From positions 1,240,001 through 1,304,000 of the forward strand of contig NZ_CP159486.1 in NCBI RefSeq assembly GCF_041902845.1: a stretch of 64,000 nt of DNA. Reading direction: 5' to 3'. The DNA is from Limibacterium fermenti (GTDB lineage Bacteria; Bacteroidota; Bacteroidia; Bacteroidales; Dysgonomonadaceae). Within the stretch, counting starts at the first letter, position 1. Every line of letters starts with the position of its first letter. Below are positions 8,522 through 16,638 of the stretch, one piece after another. The notes under the pieces are model-generated. The model made no database searches, had not been told where the DNA came from, and saw nothing but the letters and a program-made list of their open reading frames with translations. The translations under genes and the position numbers were made by a program.

Positions 8522-9355
8522 TTAATCGTTGTCTCTATGAAATGAATTTCTGAACTCTTCCGGTGTTTTTCCACTTTTGATTTTAAAAAAACGAGTAAAA
8601 TAAGATGCTTCTTTAAAACCTAATTCGTAGGCTATTTCTTGGAAAGATAGTTCATCGGAAACTATTTTCCGCTGCGCTTCCAGAAATATACGTTCTTGTA
8701 TAATTTGTTTTATCGTTTGTCCTATATATTTGGTGCAAAGCCTATTTAATGTCTTTTGACTTACACCCAGTTGGTGAGCATAGAAATCTACATTCTGAGA
8801 TGTTTTATAAGAATCTTCAATCAAATTAAATAAAAGATAGATTCGCTCATCGTATTCTCCTTTGTAATACAAATGTTTACCTGATATTTCCAATATTAAA
8901 ATAAGAGAATTGAGGAAAGAGTAAAGCAATCTCTCTCTTTTTTTATGCATATATTCATAATACATTAGTTCAATAAGCCGGATCGCCAGATTCATCTCTT
9001 CCTTATCGTCATTATAAGTTATTACATTGGGGAATATTTCCGAAGTAAATAACTTAAAGTCTGAAGAAGTAAAGAAATCAGGAGATATTGCTATCAGGAA
9101 GCCTTTCTGGTGGTTATAATTCAATTTATAGGCTTGCCCCGGCTTCAATATGTAAAAAGTATGAATGGACAGAGGATACTCTACAAAATCGATTGAATGA
9201 GTATCATTTTCGGAAATTTCCGTAAAAAACAGAATTTCATAAAAATTATGTCGATGCAATCCTTCAAAATTAAGGGTATCGCATTGCTCCATTTTCTCGA
9301 TAGCCAGTATATTCAGACTCTCTAATTGATGTATAGGTATATTCTTTTGAAACAT
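8522..9355 (-). CDS. AraC-family transcriptional regulator (paralogue of the 4338-5186 gene)
   Basis: 277 residues with the same layout as the AraC protein at 4338-5186. The cupin-like sensor (FEGLHRHNFYEILFFTE...KLNYNHQKGFLIAISPDFF) is followed by two helix-turn-helix motifs, LGVSQKTLNRLCTKYIGQ and FQEIAYELGFKEASYFTRFFKIKSGKTPEEF. The two proteins share the same landmark order, so they are paralogues. It runs toward the ABM gene; its target is not obvious from position. Confidence 0.88.
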   Translation of the reverse strand: MFQKNIPIHQLESLNILAIEKMEQCDTLNFEGLHRHNFYEILFFTEISENDTHSIDFVEYPLSIHTFYILKPGQAYKLNYNHQKGFLIAISPDFFTSSDFKLFTSEIFPNVITYNDDKEEMNLAIRLIELMYYEYMHKKRERLLYSFLNSLILILEISGKHLYYKGEYDERIYLLFNLIEDSYKTSQNVDFYAHQLGVSQKTLNRLCTKYIGQTIKQIIQERIFLEAQRKIVSDELSFQEIAYELGFKEASYFTRFFKIKSGKTPEEFRNSFHRDND

Positions 9356-9390
9356 ATCTTTTTAGATCTATGTATTTCGTTTAAAAATTG

Positions 9391-9424
9391 AAAGCCCGGA
9401 CAAATAAATGCCCGGGCTTTTAGT
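9391..9424. terminator. Strong bidirectional hairpin upstream of the araC-like gene
   Basis: Stem AAAGCCCGG (9391-9399) pairs with CCGGGCTTT (9412-9420). A T run follows on the plus strand and CAATTTTT on the minus strand. It isolates the AraC gene from transcription coming from the right. Confidence 0.75.
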
Positions 9425-9773
9425 TATGGATTTTTATCTATATTGTTATCCTTTCATCGACGTAACTCATACTTATAACTTTCCGGACACATTGTTCGCT
9501 CGTAATATGTACGGAAAAAAGGAACACGTAGTATGTTATTTAAATGCTTCATTCCGGCACAAAATTAAACATTCTTTTTTACATGCAACTTATTATTCTG
9601 AATTATTCGTGGGTAAATATGCCTCATTAAATGGTCGTGTATTATTTGTGTAAGAATGTTTTTGATGATTGTTGTACAGGCTTATTTTTAAGTTGAGTAT
9701 CTCGTATTTTATGGAAAGACCTGACTTTTTCAATAGGAAGAAGTCTTAATACTTTTATCGAAAGGAGTGGGGG
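9425..9773. other. Unassigned region left of tRNA-Ala
   Basis: A plus-strand frame from the ATG at 9426 is open for 75 codons but has an aromatic, low-complexity composition and no family resemblance, so I do not call it a gene. Nothing else is supported. Confidence 0.4.
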
Positions 9774-9847
9774 TGGAGAATATCGGACTCGAACCGACGA
9801 CCTTTTGGATGCGAACCAAACGCTCTAGCCAACTGAGCTAATTCCCC
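9774..9847 (-). tRNA. tRNA-Ala (anticodon CGC)
   Basis: A complete 74-base cloverleaf on the minus strand. The acceptor GGGGAAT/ATTCTCC contains the G3:U70 pair that marks alanine tRNAs. The anticodon stem TTTGG/CCAAA closes the loop TTCGCAT, giving CGC. The D and T arms are normal (TTCGAGT T loop). CCA is not encoded. Confidence 0.93.
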
Positions 9848-9969
9848 AAATGATGGTGCAAAAGTAAATGAAAAGCGTGAGTTCTCCAAATTGATTTTGC
9901 TTATGATAAAACCGGCATCTTCACTAAATGTTTTCCATTCATAGCATTAACACTTATGCCAAAAGTTTG

Positions 9970-9977
9970 TATCTTTG
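9970..9977 (+). promoter_or_regulatory. -7 box TATCTTTG of the condensation-domain gene
   Basis: Perfect TAnnTTTG 40 bases upstream of the ATG at 10018. No TTTG at the expected -33 spacing. Confidence 0.55.
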
Positions 9978-10017
9978 GTGTCGAGAGTAAAGCAGAGGTA
10001 AAAATAGAGGCGGAAAA

Positions 10018-11295
10018 ATGAGTGAAAAGCAATATATAATTACTGAAAGGGCGCATTTCATGTGTCCCAACATGCACTTTGGAATTAAGGCAAAGATAGC
10101 TGTAGGATATAATTTTTCTAAAGTGAGACGGACATTAGATTTTCTTGCAAATGCACATCCTTTTTTGAAAAGTCTCATTAAAACAGAGCACACAACAAGA
10201 AAATTATTCTACGAATATTTTTCGGAAATGCAAGTTCCAATTATTGAAAAACAGGATTGTAACTTATGGGACAATGATTATCAGGCGCTCACAGAAGGTG
10301 GGTGGAATGTTTTTCAGGAGTGTTTATTAAAGGTCGTTGTTTTTCCGGCGAAAAATGATTTTGAGATTTTATTTATCGCTCATCACCTGTTGGGGGACGG
10401 GCGGAGTATTCTTGGACTTATGTGCGAATTTACCGATTGCTACGTTTCGGGAAATGCGCCCAACTATATAGGTGTACAGTTGATTGGTTCCATACATGAT
10501 TTACCGGTGGGCAGCGATTTGCCACTGATAAGTAAAATGATTATCAACAAAGCGAATCATTATTGGCAGAAGGAGAAACATACGGTAAATTATACCGAAT
10601 ATCAGCGTTTTGAGAAAGATTTTATTCATAATAACCCTATAACGTATGAAACTGAAACATGGGAAAAGGAAAAGGTCAACGGGTTATTGAGCCTCTGTCG
10701 GAAACACGGTATTTCGCTCAATGATTATCTTGTGGCTGAAATGATGTGTAAAGAGCAAATTGACCGGGTGGTTATTGCTGTTGACATTCGGGAACAGGTT
10801 AGTGGTTATCACAAGGGGGCTCTTGGTAATTATGCGACAGCAATAAGTATTAAAGATGCTTCTAAATCGAAGACCCTAATACAAAAAGCGGAAATGGTTG
10901 CAAAGAAGATTAAGCGAAACTTAAATAATAAGCAAAGACAGATGATGATACTTGCCTGCTATTTTCGCCTTCATCCCGGATTGATTGATGCCGCTGCTAT
11001 TTCTACAATGGGGAATTTTAAAAGCAAAGCGGGAAAATTTGTCGGGTCACTCATACTCGGCTATGCAAAAAGAAACGGATATAGTGTTACCAATCTCGGA
11101 AACGTGAACAATCCATATATAGTAGAAGGCCTGTTTATCCCTCCCGCTTCTCCCGCAAACAAAAAAACAATGGGGGTACTGTCTGTCAATCATCGGATGA
11201 AAAAATGTACGGTTTGCTATGAAAATGTACAAACTTTTGAAAACAAATCGAAACATACAATGACGAACTTCGTGAATCCTGAATCTTTAGGTTGA
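10018..11295 (+). CDS. Stand-alone condensation-domain / acyltransferase-like protein
   Basis: A 425-residue protein of the chloramphenicol-acetyltransferase-like fold. The active-site motif HHxxxDG is present as AHHLLGDGRS, about residues 121-130. The opening also fits the superfamily: short substrate-entry segment, then KVRRTLDFLANAHPFLKSLI. The late VTNLGNVNNP segment resembles the second half of the NRPS condensation or PapA/alcohol-acetyltransferase folds. No carrier or adenylation domain is nearby, so it probably acts on free acyl or CoA donors. It sits between two tRNA-Ala genes on the opposite strand. The substrate is unknown. Confidence 0.72.
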   Translation: MSEKQYIITERAHFMCPNMHFGIKAKIAVGYNFSKVRRTLDFLANAHPFLKSLIKTEHTTRKLFYEYFSEMQVPIIEKQDCNLWDNDYQALTEGGWNVFQECLLKVVVFPAKNDFEILFIAHHLLGDGRSILGLMCEFTDCYVSGNAPNYIGVQLIGSIHDLPVGSDLPLISKMIINKANHYWQKEKHTVNYTEYQRFEKDFIHNNPITYETETWEKEKVNGLLSLCRKHGISLNDYLVAEMMCKEQIDRVVIAVDIREQVSGYHKGALGNYATAISIKDASKSKTLIQKAEMVAKKIKRNLNNKQRQMMILACYFRLHPGLIDAAAISTMGNFKSKAGKFVGSLILGYAKRNGYSVTNLGNVNNPYIVEGLFIPPASPANKKTMGVLSVNHRMKKCTVCYENVQTFENKSKHTMTNFVNPESLG

Positions 11296-11400
11296 GCCTC
11301 CCTAATGGATAATAAAAAAGGGACTTCCTAATGAAATAGCAATAATAGCCGTCTCTCTTAAGAAATCCCTCGTGTAATTAATGTACTGTGACTCAGGTTG

Positions 11401-11474
11401 TGGAGAATATCGGAATCGAACCGATGACCTTTTGACTGCCAGTCAAACGCTCTAGCCAACTGAGCTAATCCCCC
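11401..11474 (-). tRNA. tRNA-Ala (anticodon GGC)
   Basis: A 74-base cloverleaf on the minus strand. The acceptor GGGGGAT/ATTCTCC includes G3:U70. The anticodon stem TTTGA/TCAAA closes the loop CTGGCAG, giving GGC. The D arm, variable region and acceptor 3' side are nearly the same as in the tRNA-Ala at 9774-9847. CCA is not encoded. Confidence 0.94.
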
Positions 11475-11551
11475 GTTTGGTGGTGCAAAGATAGAGATTT
11501 TGTTTATATTTGCAAATCGAAATGTTACAGAATAATTAAAAAAATCCCAGT

Positions 11552-11860
11552 ATGATTGTTTTTAATACAACCTTTCACGTCGAAGAGGAGGTTCATGAAG
11601 ATTTTATCGAGTATATGCTACAGATATTTATTCCTCATTCCACCCGCAGCGGACTGCTCACATCGCCTCGCCTGGCACGTGTCATGGGAAAAGAAGAGGA
11701 TGAGGGGTATTCTTATGCGATGGAGTTTACGGCTTCGGGTATCGCTGAGCTCGATCGCTGGAACGCAGAGGAAAGCACTTTTATTTATACTCCCTTATTG
11801 CATAAATTCAAAGAGAAAATAGCCGGGTTCTCTACTGTTATGTTAACTGTCGATTATTAG
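11552..11860 (+). CDS. DUF4286 family protein
   Basis: A 102-residue ferredoxin-like protein. MIVFNTTFHVEEEVHEDFIEYMLQIFIP and the ending FSTVMLTVDY match the DUF4286 family, a conserved neighbour of ruvC in Bacteroidales. No catalytic motif is known. It lies 6 bases upstream of ruvC and is surely co-transcribed with it. Confidence 0.85.
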   Translation: MIVFNTTFHVEEEVHEDFIEYMLQIFIPHSTRSGLLTSPRLARVMGKEEDEGYSYAMEFTASGIAELDRWNAEESTFIYTPLLHKFKEKIAGFSTVMLTVDY

Positions 11861-11866
11861 TCGTAA

Positions 11867-12427
11867 ATGGTCAAGGAACGGATTATCATGGGGGTGGATC
11901 CCGGAACGCAGGTCATGGGATATGGCATTCTGAAAGTGCTGGACAATAAGCCTTCGCTGGAAGCCATGGGGGTCATTAATCTCAATAAGTATGACGACCA
12001 TTACCTGCGTTTGGCTAAAATTTATGCACGGATTCTCAGTTTGATTGAAGAATATTTGCCCGATGAATTGGCTATTGAAGCTCCTTTCTATGGAAAGAAC
12101 GTACAGAGTATGCTCAAGCTGGGGCGTGCGCAAGGGGTGGCCATGGCGGCTGCCATTTCGCGCGATATTCCTATTTTTGAATATGCGCCGTTGAAGATTA
12201 AGATGGCGATCACGGGAAACGGCCGCGCGGCTAAAGAACAGGTGGCGTATATGTTGCAGAAAATTTTGCATATTCCCGATGAAAACATGCTTCCTCAACT
12301 CGATGCCACCGATGGCTTGGCTGCTGCATTGTGTCATTTTTATCAATCGAATGTCGCTTCGAAGGACGATTCGTATAAAAGTTGGAAGGATTTTATCCAT
12401 AAAAACGAAGGACGGGTGAGAAGATGA
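11867..12427 (+). CDS. ruvC: Crossover junction endodeoxyribonuclease RuvC
   Basis: A 186-residue Holliday-junction resolvase. The four acidic residues are at the expected spacing: D11 in GVDPGTQ, E71 in AIEAPF, and D146 and D149 in DATDGLAAALCH. KNVQSMLKLGRAQGVAMAAA is the family helix. It acts with RuvAB (not in the window) to cut four-way junctions. Length is normal. It follows DUF4286 directly, the usual Bacteroidales order. Confidence 0.96.
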   Translation: MVKERIIMGVDPGTQVMGYGILKVLDNKPSLEAMGVINLNKYDDHYLRLAKIYARILSLIEEYLPDELAIEAPFYGKNVQSMLKLGRAQGVAMAAAISRDIPIFEYAPLKIKMAITGNGRAAKEQVAYMLQKILHIPDENMLPQLDATDGLAAALCHFYQSNVASKDDSYKSWKDFIHKNEGRVRR

Positions 12428-12494
12428 AGTATGAGGTATGAAGGACAATGAATTATTTTTGGAAGATTTTGTCGTTTGAGAGAGGATATTTTTT

Positions 12495-12502
12495 TATCTT
12501 TG
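12495..12502 (+). promoter_or_regulatory. -7 box TATCTTTG directly before the HU/SPOR start codon
   Basis: The box ends 4 bases before the ATG at 12507. If transcription starts at the usual distance, the mRNA would begin at or within a base or two of the start codon. Confidence 0.6.
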
Positions 12503-12506
12503 CCAC

Positions 12507-13499
12507 ATGAAGGATTTGATTTCCCATATTGAATTCCTACTGCATACGTACGATTGTGTAGTGGTCCCCGGATTCGGGGGATTTGTCGTGAACGCTGTGC
12601 CCGTCCAAAAAGACGGCATTGCGGCTTTTCGCGCACCTGCTTATGAGTTGGTATTCAATCGTAATCTTTCTTACAATGACGGGTTGCTTGCCGAATCATA
12701 TCGCCGGATCAAAGGGGTGTCATTCGAAAAAGCTACACGTATGATTGAAGAGGATGTGCAACGCTTAAAGCAGGAAATAAGGCAATACAAACGGTTAAAA
12801 ATGGCGGCTCTGGGCGAATTCGTACTGAACGAAGAAGGACGACTTTTGTATTTGGCGCCTCCCTTTGTCCGTCCCGATATTTTCGGATTGACGGATGTTG
12901 CGTTGAAGCCGGTGATTCAAATGAAGCCTGTGAGTGCTTCCATACAATCGGTAAAGAAGCCTGTGATGCGGAATATCGGTATGGGAGCTGCTGCTGCGGC
13001 CGTTGTCGCTTTATTGTTGACCATATTACCTGCCGGTGATACGTCAACAATTCATCAAAATGCCCAATTGTTTAATGAAAGCGGGCTTTTCCAACGGTAT
13101 GAGCCTTCAAAGGGCATCTCGAATGCTGCGCCTGTCGCAGATATTTTTACAGGAACAAAAAACCGAACGGTTTCAACGGCTCCAAGCGAAGCCCTCTCGC
13201 ACTCCGAAACAGTAAACCCTTCTTCGGCGGTAAACAGTACAGTCGGCAACGAAAGCCAAATAGCCGATGCGAAGAGGTATTATATCGTAACCGGCGTGTA
13301 TAAAATGCCGGATGTTGCACAGAAAGCGATACAGACTTTAAAAACAAAAGGATTTCGCGACGTGTCGCAACTCAAACGGTCGGGACGTACCGATGTGTGC
13401 ATCGCCTCTTTTCCCGACAAAGCCGATGCGGAAGTCTATTTGCGACAAGTACATGCACAACATCCTTCGCTACATGACGCATGGATACTGCATTATTAA
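12507..13499 (+). CDS. HU-domain / SPOR-domain envelope protein
   Basis: 330 residues. The N-terminus (about 1-95) is the HU-like/CCDC81-type domain found in Bacteroidota (ISHIEFLLHTYDCVVVPGFGGFVVN). One transmembrane helix follows near 153-173 (MGAAAAAVVALLLTIL). A Ser/Thr-rich linker leads to a C-terminal SPOR domain (AKRYYIVTGVYKMPDVAQKAIQ...DVCIASFPDKADAEVYL), which binds denuded septal peptidoglycan. Orientation suggests a cytoplasmic HU part and a periplasmic SPOR part, linking division or envelope to the nucleoid side; that role is inferred. The start is fixed by family similarity at MKDLISH. Confidence 0.85.
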   Translation: MKDLISHIEFLLHTYDCVVVPGFGGFVVNAVPVQKDGIAAFRAPAYELVFNRNLSYNDGLLAESYRRIKGVSFEKATRMIEEDVQRLKQEIRQYKRLKMAALGEFVLNEEGRLLYLAPPFVRPDIFGLTDVALKPVIQMKPVSASIQSVKKPVMRNIGMGAAAAAVVALLLTILPAGDTSTIHQNAQLFNESGLFQRYEPSKGISNAAPVADIFTGTKNRTVSTAPSEALSHSETVNPSSAVNSTVGNESQIADAKRYYIVTGVYKMPDVAQKAIQTLKTKGFRDVSQLKRSGRTDVCIASFPDKADAEVYLRQVHAQHPSLHDAWILHY

Positions 13500-13634
13500 T
13501 TAAGATTATATAGTCAAGTGTAAATGAAACGGACTTATTTTTATATTATTATTCAAATTCTATTTTTCCGAATGCGTAGGTTACAGATATCCTAGAAGAA
13601 CGATTTCTGTTTCTTAGAAGAAGAAACAAAGATG

Positions 13635-13665
13635 AACCGTTTGAGTAAAACGGTTTTTATTTTTA
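13635..13665 (+). terminator. Intrinsic terminator after the HU/SPOR gene
   Basis: Stem AACCGTTT (13635-13642) with AAACGGTT (13648-13655), 5-base loop, then TTTATTTTT. Confidence 0.75.
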
Positions 13666-13678
13666 AATTTATCTGTTA

Positions 13679-13686
13679 TACTTTTG
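13679..13686 (+). promoter_or_regulatory. -7 box TACTTTTG of the PLP-enzyme gene
   Basis: TAnnTTTG match 16 bases before the ATG at 13703, just after the preceding terminator. Confidence 0.55.
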
Positions 13687-13702
13687 CATAAAAAATTAGA
13701 AA

Positions 13703-14935
13703 ATGAATTATTCAAGTTACGAAGCATCATTATTATCTACGCCTTATTCTAAACAAGACGCTTACCGATCGTTATCGATCCCAGTTTATAACACTGCCGC
13801 ATTCGAGTTCGAAACAGCCGCCGATATGGAAGCTGCCTTTTGCGGCCACAATCAGGAGCATGTATATTCGCGCATTACGAATCCTACGGTCCAATATTTT
13901 GAAGACCGCGTGAAGGCGATTACCGGAGCCCCGGAAGCGACTGCTCTTAATTCGGGGATGGCGGCGATCTGCAATACGATCTTATTATTGGCCTATAACG
14001 GCGCAAATATCGTCACGACACGGCATTTATTCGGAAACACTTTTTCCTTTTTGGCCAATACGTTGAAGCCTTACGGAGTAGAAGTGCGCTTTTGTGATGT
14101 GACCGATGTGGAAGATGTCAATAGGAATATCGACCAAAATACGTGTGCGGTGTTTCTCGAAATTATCAGCAATCCGCAGATGGAAGTCGCCGATCTGAAA
14201 GCTTTGAGCCGCATTACCCGAGAAAAGAATGTCCCGCTGATTGCCGATACGACGATCATCCCGTTCTCTGTTTTCCGCGCTGCGGATTTCGGAGTGAATA
14301 TCGAAATCGTCTCCAGCACGAAATATGTCTCCGGAGGGGCAACCAGTCTGGGAGGATTGATTATCGATCATGATAATTTTGATTGGCATCATACCCCTAA
14401 GTTGAAGGACTGGGCCGAACAGTTCGGAAATGCCGCCTTTCGTGTCAAGCTACGCAAGGAAATCCACCGCAATCTGGGAGCATATATGACTCCCCAGACA
14501 GCTTATATGCAATCGTTGGGACTGGAAACATTGAACTTGCGTTATGAAAAGCAAAGCAGCTCTTGCTGTAAACTTGCTGCCAAACTGCAAGAATTACCTC
14601 AAATAGAATCGGTCAATTATCCGGGACTGAAAGATAATCCCTACTACGACATCAGCAAGGAACAGTTCGGACTGAATCCTGGAGCGATGTTGACATTCGA
14701 TATGGCTTCCAAAAAAGAGAGCTTCGATCTTATCGACCGGGTGAAGTTGATTCGCCGTGCCACCAATTTGTTCGATAATAAAAGTCTTATTATTCATCCG
14801 GCAACGACTATTTTCGGTACTTTTAGTCCCGCTCAGCGCGATGAAATGAATATATCGGATAAAACCATCCGTCTATCAGTAGGCCTCGAAGAGGTCGAGG
14901 ATTTATTTGAAGATATTCAACAGGCGATCGGGTAA
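13703..14935 (+). CDS. Trans-sulfuration family PLP enzyme (O-acetylhomoserine sulfhydrylase / cystathionine synthase-like)
   Basis: A 410-residue Cys/Met-metabolism PLP-dependent enzyme. Landmarks in order are VYNTAAFEFETAADMEAAF, EHVYSRITNPTVQYFEDRV, ALNSGMAAICNTI, LFGNTFSFL, then the PLP-lysine segment SSTKYVSGGATSLGG (Lys near residue 210) and the C-terminal KSLIIHPATTIF. These place it in the sulfhydrylase/gamma-synthase group acting on activated homoserine or cysteine in methionine metabolism. One oddity is ADTTIIPF where most members read DNTF.TP, which may change substrate preference. The exact reaction cannot be fixed from sequence. Confidence 0.85.
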   Translation: MNYSSYEASLLSTPYSKQDAYRSLSIPVYNTAAFEFETAADMEAAFCGHNQEHVYSRITNPTVQYFEDRVKAITGAPEATALNSGMAAICNTILLLAYNGANIVTTRHLFGNTFSFLANTLKPYGVEVRFCDVTDVEDVNRNIDQNTCAVFLEIISNPQMEVADLKALSRITREKNVPLIADTTIIPFSVFRAADFGVNIEIVSSTKYVSGGATSLGGLIIDHDNFDWHHTPKLKDWAEQFGNAAFRVKLRKEIHRNLGAYMTPQTAYMQSLGLETLNLRYEKQSSSCCKLAAKLQELPQIESVNYPGLKDNPYYDISKEQFGLNPGAMLTFDMASKKESFDLIDRVKLIRRATNLFDNKSLIIHPATTIFGTFSPAQRDEMNISDKTIRLSVGLEEVEDLFEDIQQAIG

Positions 14936-14996
14936 ATACATAACTCCTAAAAATGTTTCTTTTACTCTTTTAATGATGCCTTTTGATGCATCCTCA

Positions 14997-15052
14997 ACTA
15001 AGAAACTGTTTAAATTTCTTACGAAAGGCGGAAATTTAAACAGTTTCTTAGT
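14997..15052. repeat. Perfect 22-bp inverted repeat with a 12-base loop
   Basis: Arm 14997-15018 (starts ACTAAGAAACTG) is an exact reverse complement of 15031-15052. It lies between convergent genes. It is AT-rich with no T tail, unlike the other terminators here, so it may be a terminator-like hairpin or joined ends of a vanished IS or MITE. Confidence 0.8.
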
Positions 15053-15065
15053 GGATAGTATCTTT

Positions 15066-15731
15066 TTATTTCTTTTCTTCTTCCTTCGGACTTCCGCCCC
15101 GGTCGATGATGATGCGGGCGTTCTTGTAATCCCTGTAAAAGTCGGTGCCGGCGAACATGGTCATCAGACTGTCGAGCTTGTAAAGGCTTTGGCGTTGTTC
15201 TTTCTTTACTTCGGGGATGGTCTGGTTATGGCGTTTGCGTTCCAAGGTCAGATTACGGGGTTTGTCCGTCAGCGCCTTATATGAAGCCATCAATGTTTTT
15301 AGACCGGTCATTTTCGTTTCGTCAACGTCATAATCCGCCAGCAACGGCACCAACGGCAACACGCGATTGTAAATGTCTTCCACTTTGTGGTAAGCCGTTT
15401 CTTCTCCCATATTCACGAGGGACCCGCGGCTGACCCGCAGTTGGTCGTGCAATCCGTAGTCGCCGGTATCGAGGGCATAGATCGAGACCCTCCGGGCGAT
15501 GGCGGCCGCCTCCGTATACATTTCGAGGGCTACGGCATCCTTATTATCCGTGAAACCTTTGGTTACGATAAGCGAGCCTATCGCATGCGGCTCCATTTTT
15601 TCCACAGCTGAGTCAAATATGCCTACTTCCGTAGCTACTCTTGGTTTTTCCTTCCAAACCGGTTCGTATTGGTGGAGGACTGCCTTCACGTTACGAGCCA
15701 TTCTTTGTGAATTTGAATCTCTCGTATTCAT
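15066..15731 (-). CDS. Uncharacterised helical protein
   Basis: 221 residues with no signal peptide or membrane helix. The protein is rich in charged helices (EMYTEAAAIARRVSIYALDTGDYGLHDQL, ETAYHKVEDIYNRVLPLVPLLADYDVD) and ends in a Lys/Glu-rich tail GGSPKEEEKK. The start ATG at 15731 is the only sensible one. It is convergent with the PLP-enzyme gene across the 22-bp inverted repeat. No family is recognised. Confidence 0.6.
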   Translation of the reverse strand: MNTRDSNSQRMARNVKAVLHQYEPVWKEKPRVATEVGIFDSAVEKMEPHAIGSLIVTKGFTDNKDAVALEMYTEAAAIARRVSIYALDTGDYGLHDQLRVSRGSLVNMGEETAYHKVEDIYNRVLPLVPLLADYDVDETKMTGLKTLMASYKALTDKPRNLTLERKRHNQTIPEVKKEQRQSLYKLDSLMTMFAGTDFYRDYKNARIIIDRGGSPKEEEKK

Positions 15732-16290
15732 AATGAATTTAGTTTTATATGTTCAAATTTAAAAACGCCGTAAGTTAGTGCCTATTTTCAACCTAAACGA
15801 ATATTCTGAATTAATTGAAGTTAAATTATCTTTCATTTTGGCTTTTTCACAGTTAATAATATGAAATCGGCTATAAATTCAGACGTTATACACGATGCCA
15901 AGGCTGGTTACAAGAAGATAAAACCATTAGGAAGGATTTGTCCGACTACGGAATTATCGAAAAAATGAACGTGAAAATTCACTTTTGGTGCATCGCTGAT
16001 ACGCAGCATGGGAACTTTTTCACGGGTCATAAAACTCCTTACCGGCAACCACCAATCTTGTTTTATCCGGAAACAGAACTCAACGCCCTTGCTCCTGAGC
16101 AGATAAAAAAAGTAAATGGATTTGGGACAGCCGACAAATGATTCTTCATCAATTAATCCTGATATGTTTGTTAATAATTCTGTTCTATAATCGCTCGTTA
16201 ACTAAATGACATTGATAGAAAGAGGGAAAAACAAGTTTTGTTCTCTCTAAAAGAAATAATCCGCTTTTTTTGCGGAAAAGAAAAAAGCAG
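15732..16290. other. Region without an assignable gene; one start-less open frame
   Basis: On the plus strand a frame is open from about 15863 to the TGA at 16139-16141. It reads protein-like (RRYTRCQGWLQEDKTIRKD, HFWCIADTQHGNFFTGHKTPY) but its first ATG is at 15965. This may be a gene remnant; I cannot name it. A short CCGC...GCGG hairpin around a T run lies at about 16260-16276, before the higB remnant. Confidence 0.3.
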
Positions 16291-16317
16291 TACCTTTACA
16301 CTGTTTGGGAAACGAAC

Positions 16318-16631
16318 GTGGAAATAAAGTTTGAAAAAGAGTATTTGCGGGAACTGTACGAGATTGGAAAGACAACGGATAAAAAACACCGTTTCCAACC
16401 GCAAGTTGTTTCAAAATACAAAAAAACGGTCATAATTTTGAAATCCGGGAGGTCGAAGACCTTTTCCGATACAAAGGCTTGCATTACGAAGCATTGCACG
16501 GTGACAAAGAGGGTTTGGAATCCGTCCGCGTGAACGACCAATACCGTATCGAGTTCAAAATAACAAAAGTAGTTTCCGAAACCGTTGTAACGATATGTAA
16601 TATTTTAGAATTGTCGAACCATTATAAATAA
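16318..16631 (+). pseudogene. higB: higB-like toxin gene broken by a -1 frameshift
   Basis: The first half from the GTG at 16318 reads KFEKEYLRELYEIGKTTDKKHRFQPQVVSKYKKTVIILKS. The second half reads, in the frame one base back, REVEDLFRYKGLHYEALHGDKEGLESVRVNDQYRIEF...ICNILELSNHYK and stops at 16629-16631. Joined, these give a full-length HigB/RelE-type mRNA interferase. The break falls near 16446-16450 (one base missing), or less likely in the A7 run near 16420. A -7-like box TACCTTTA lies at 16291-16298. The stop is 7 bases before the higA ATG. An assembly error is possible. Confidence 0.75.
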
Positions 16632-16638
16632 AACGATT

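Noticed and set aside
9408..9653. 81-codon plus-strand frame
   Set aside because: It starts inside the terminator stem and has an odd aromatic composition without any family pattern.
11867..12427. Link between RuvC and the RuvC-like domain of the IS110 transposase
   Set aside because: They share only the general fold; ruvC here is in its normal housekeeping context.
16318..16631. Programmed ribosomal frameshifting in the HigB-like gene
   Set aside because: The A7 run is not in the phase of a good X XXY YYZ slippery site, and the frame switch fits better about 25 bases further on. Kept as a pseudogene.
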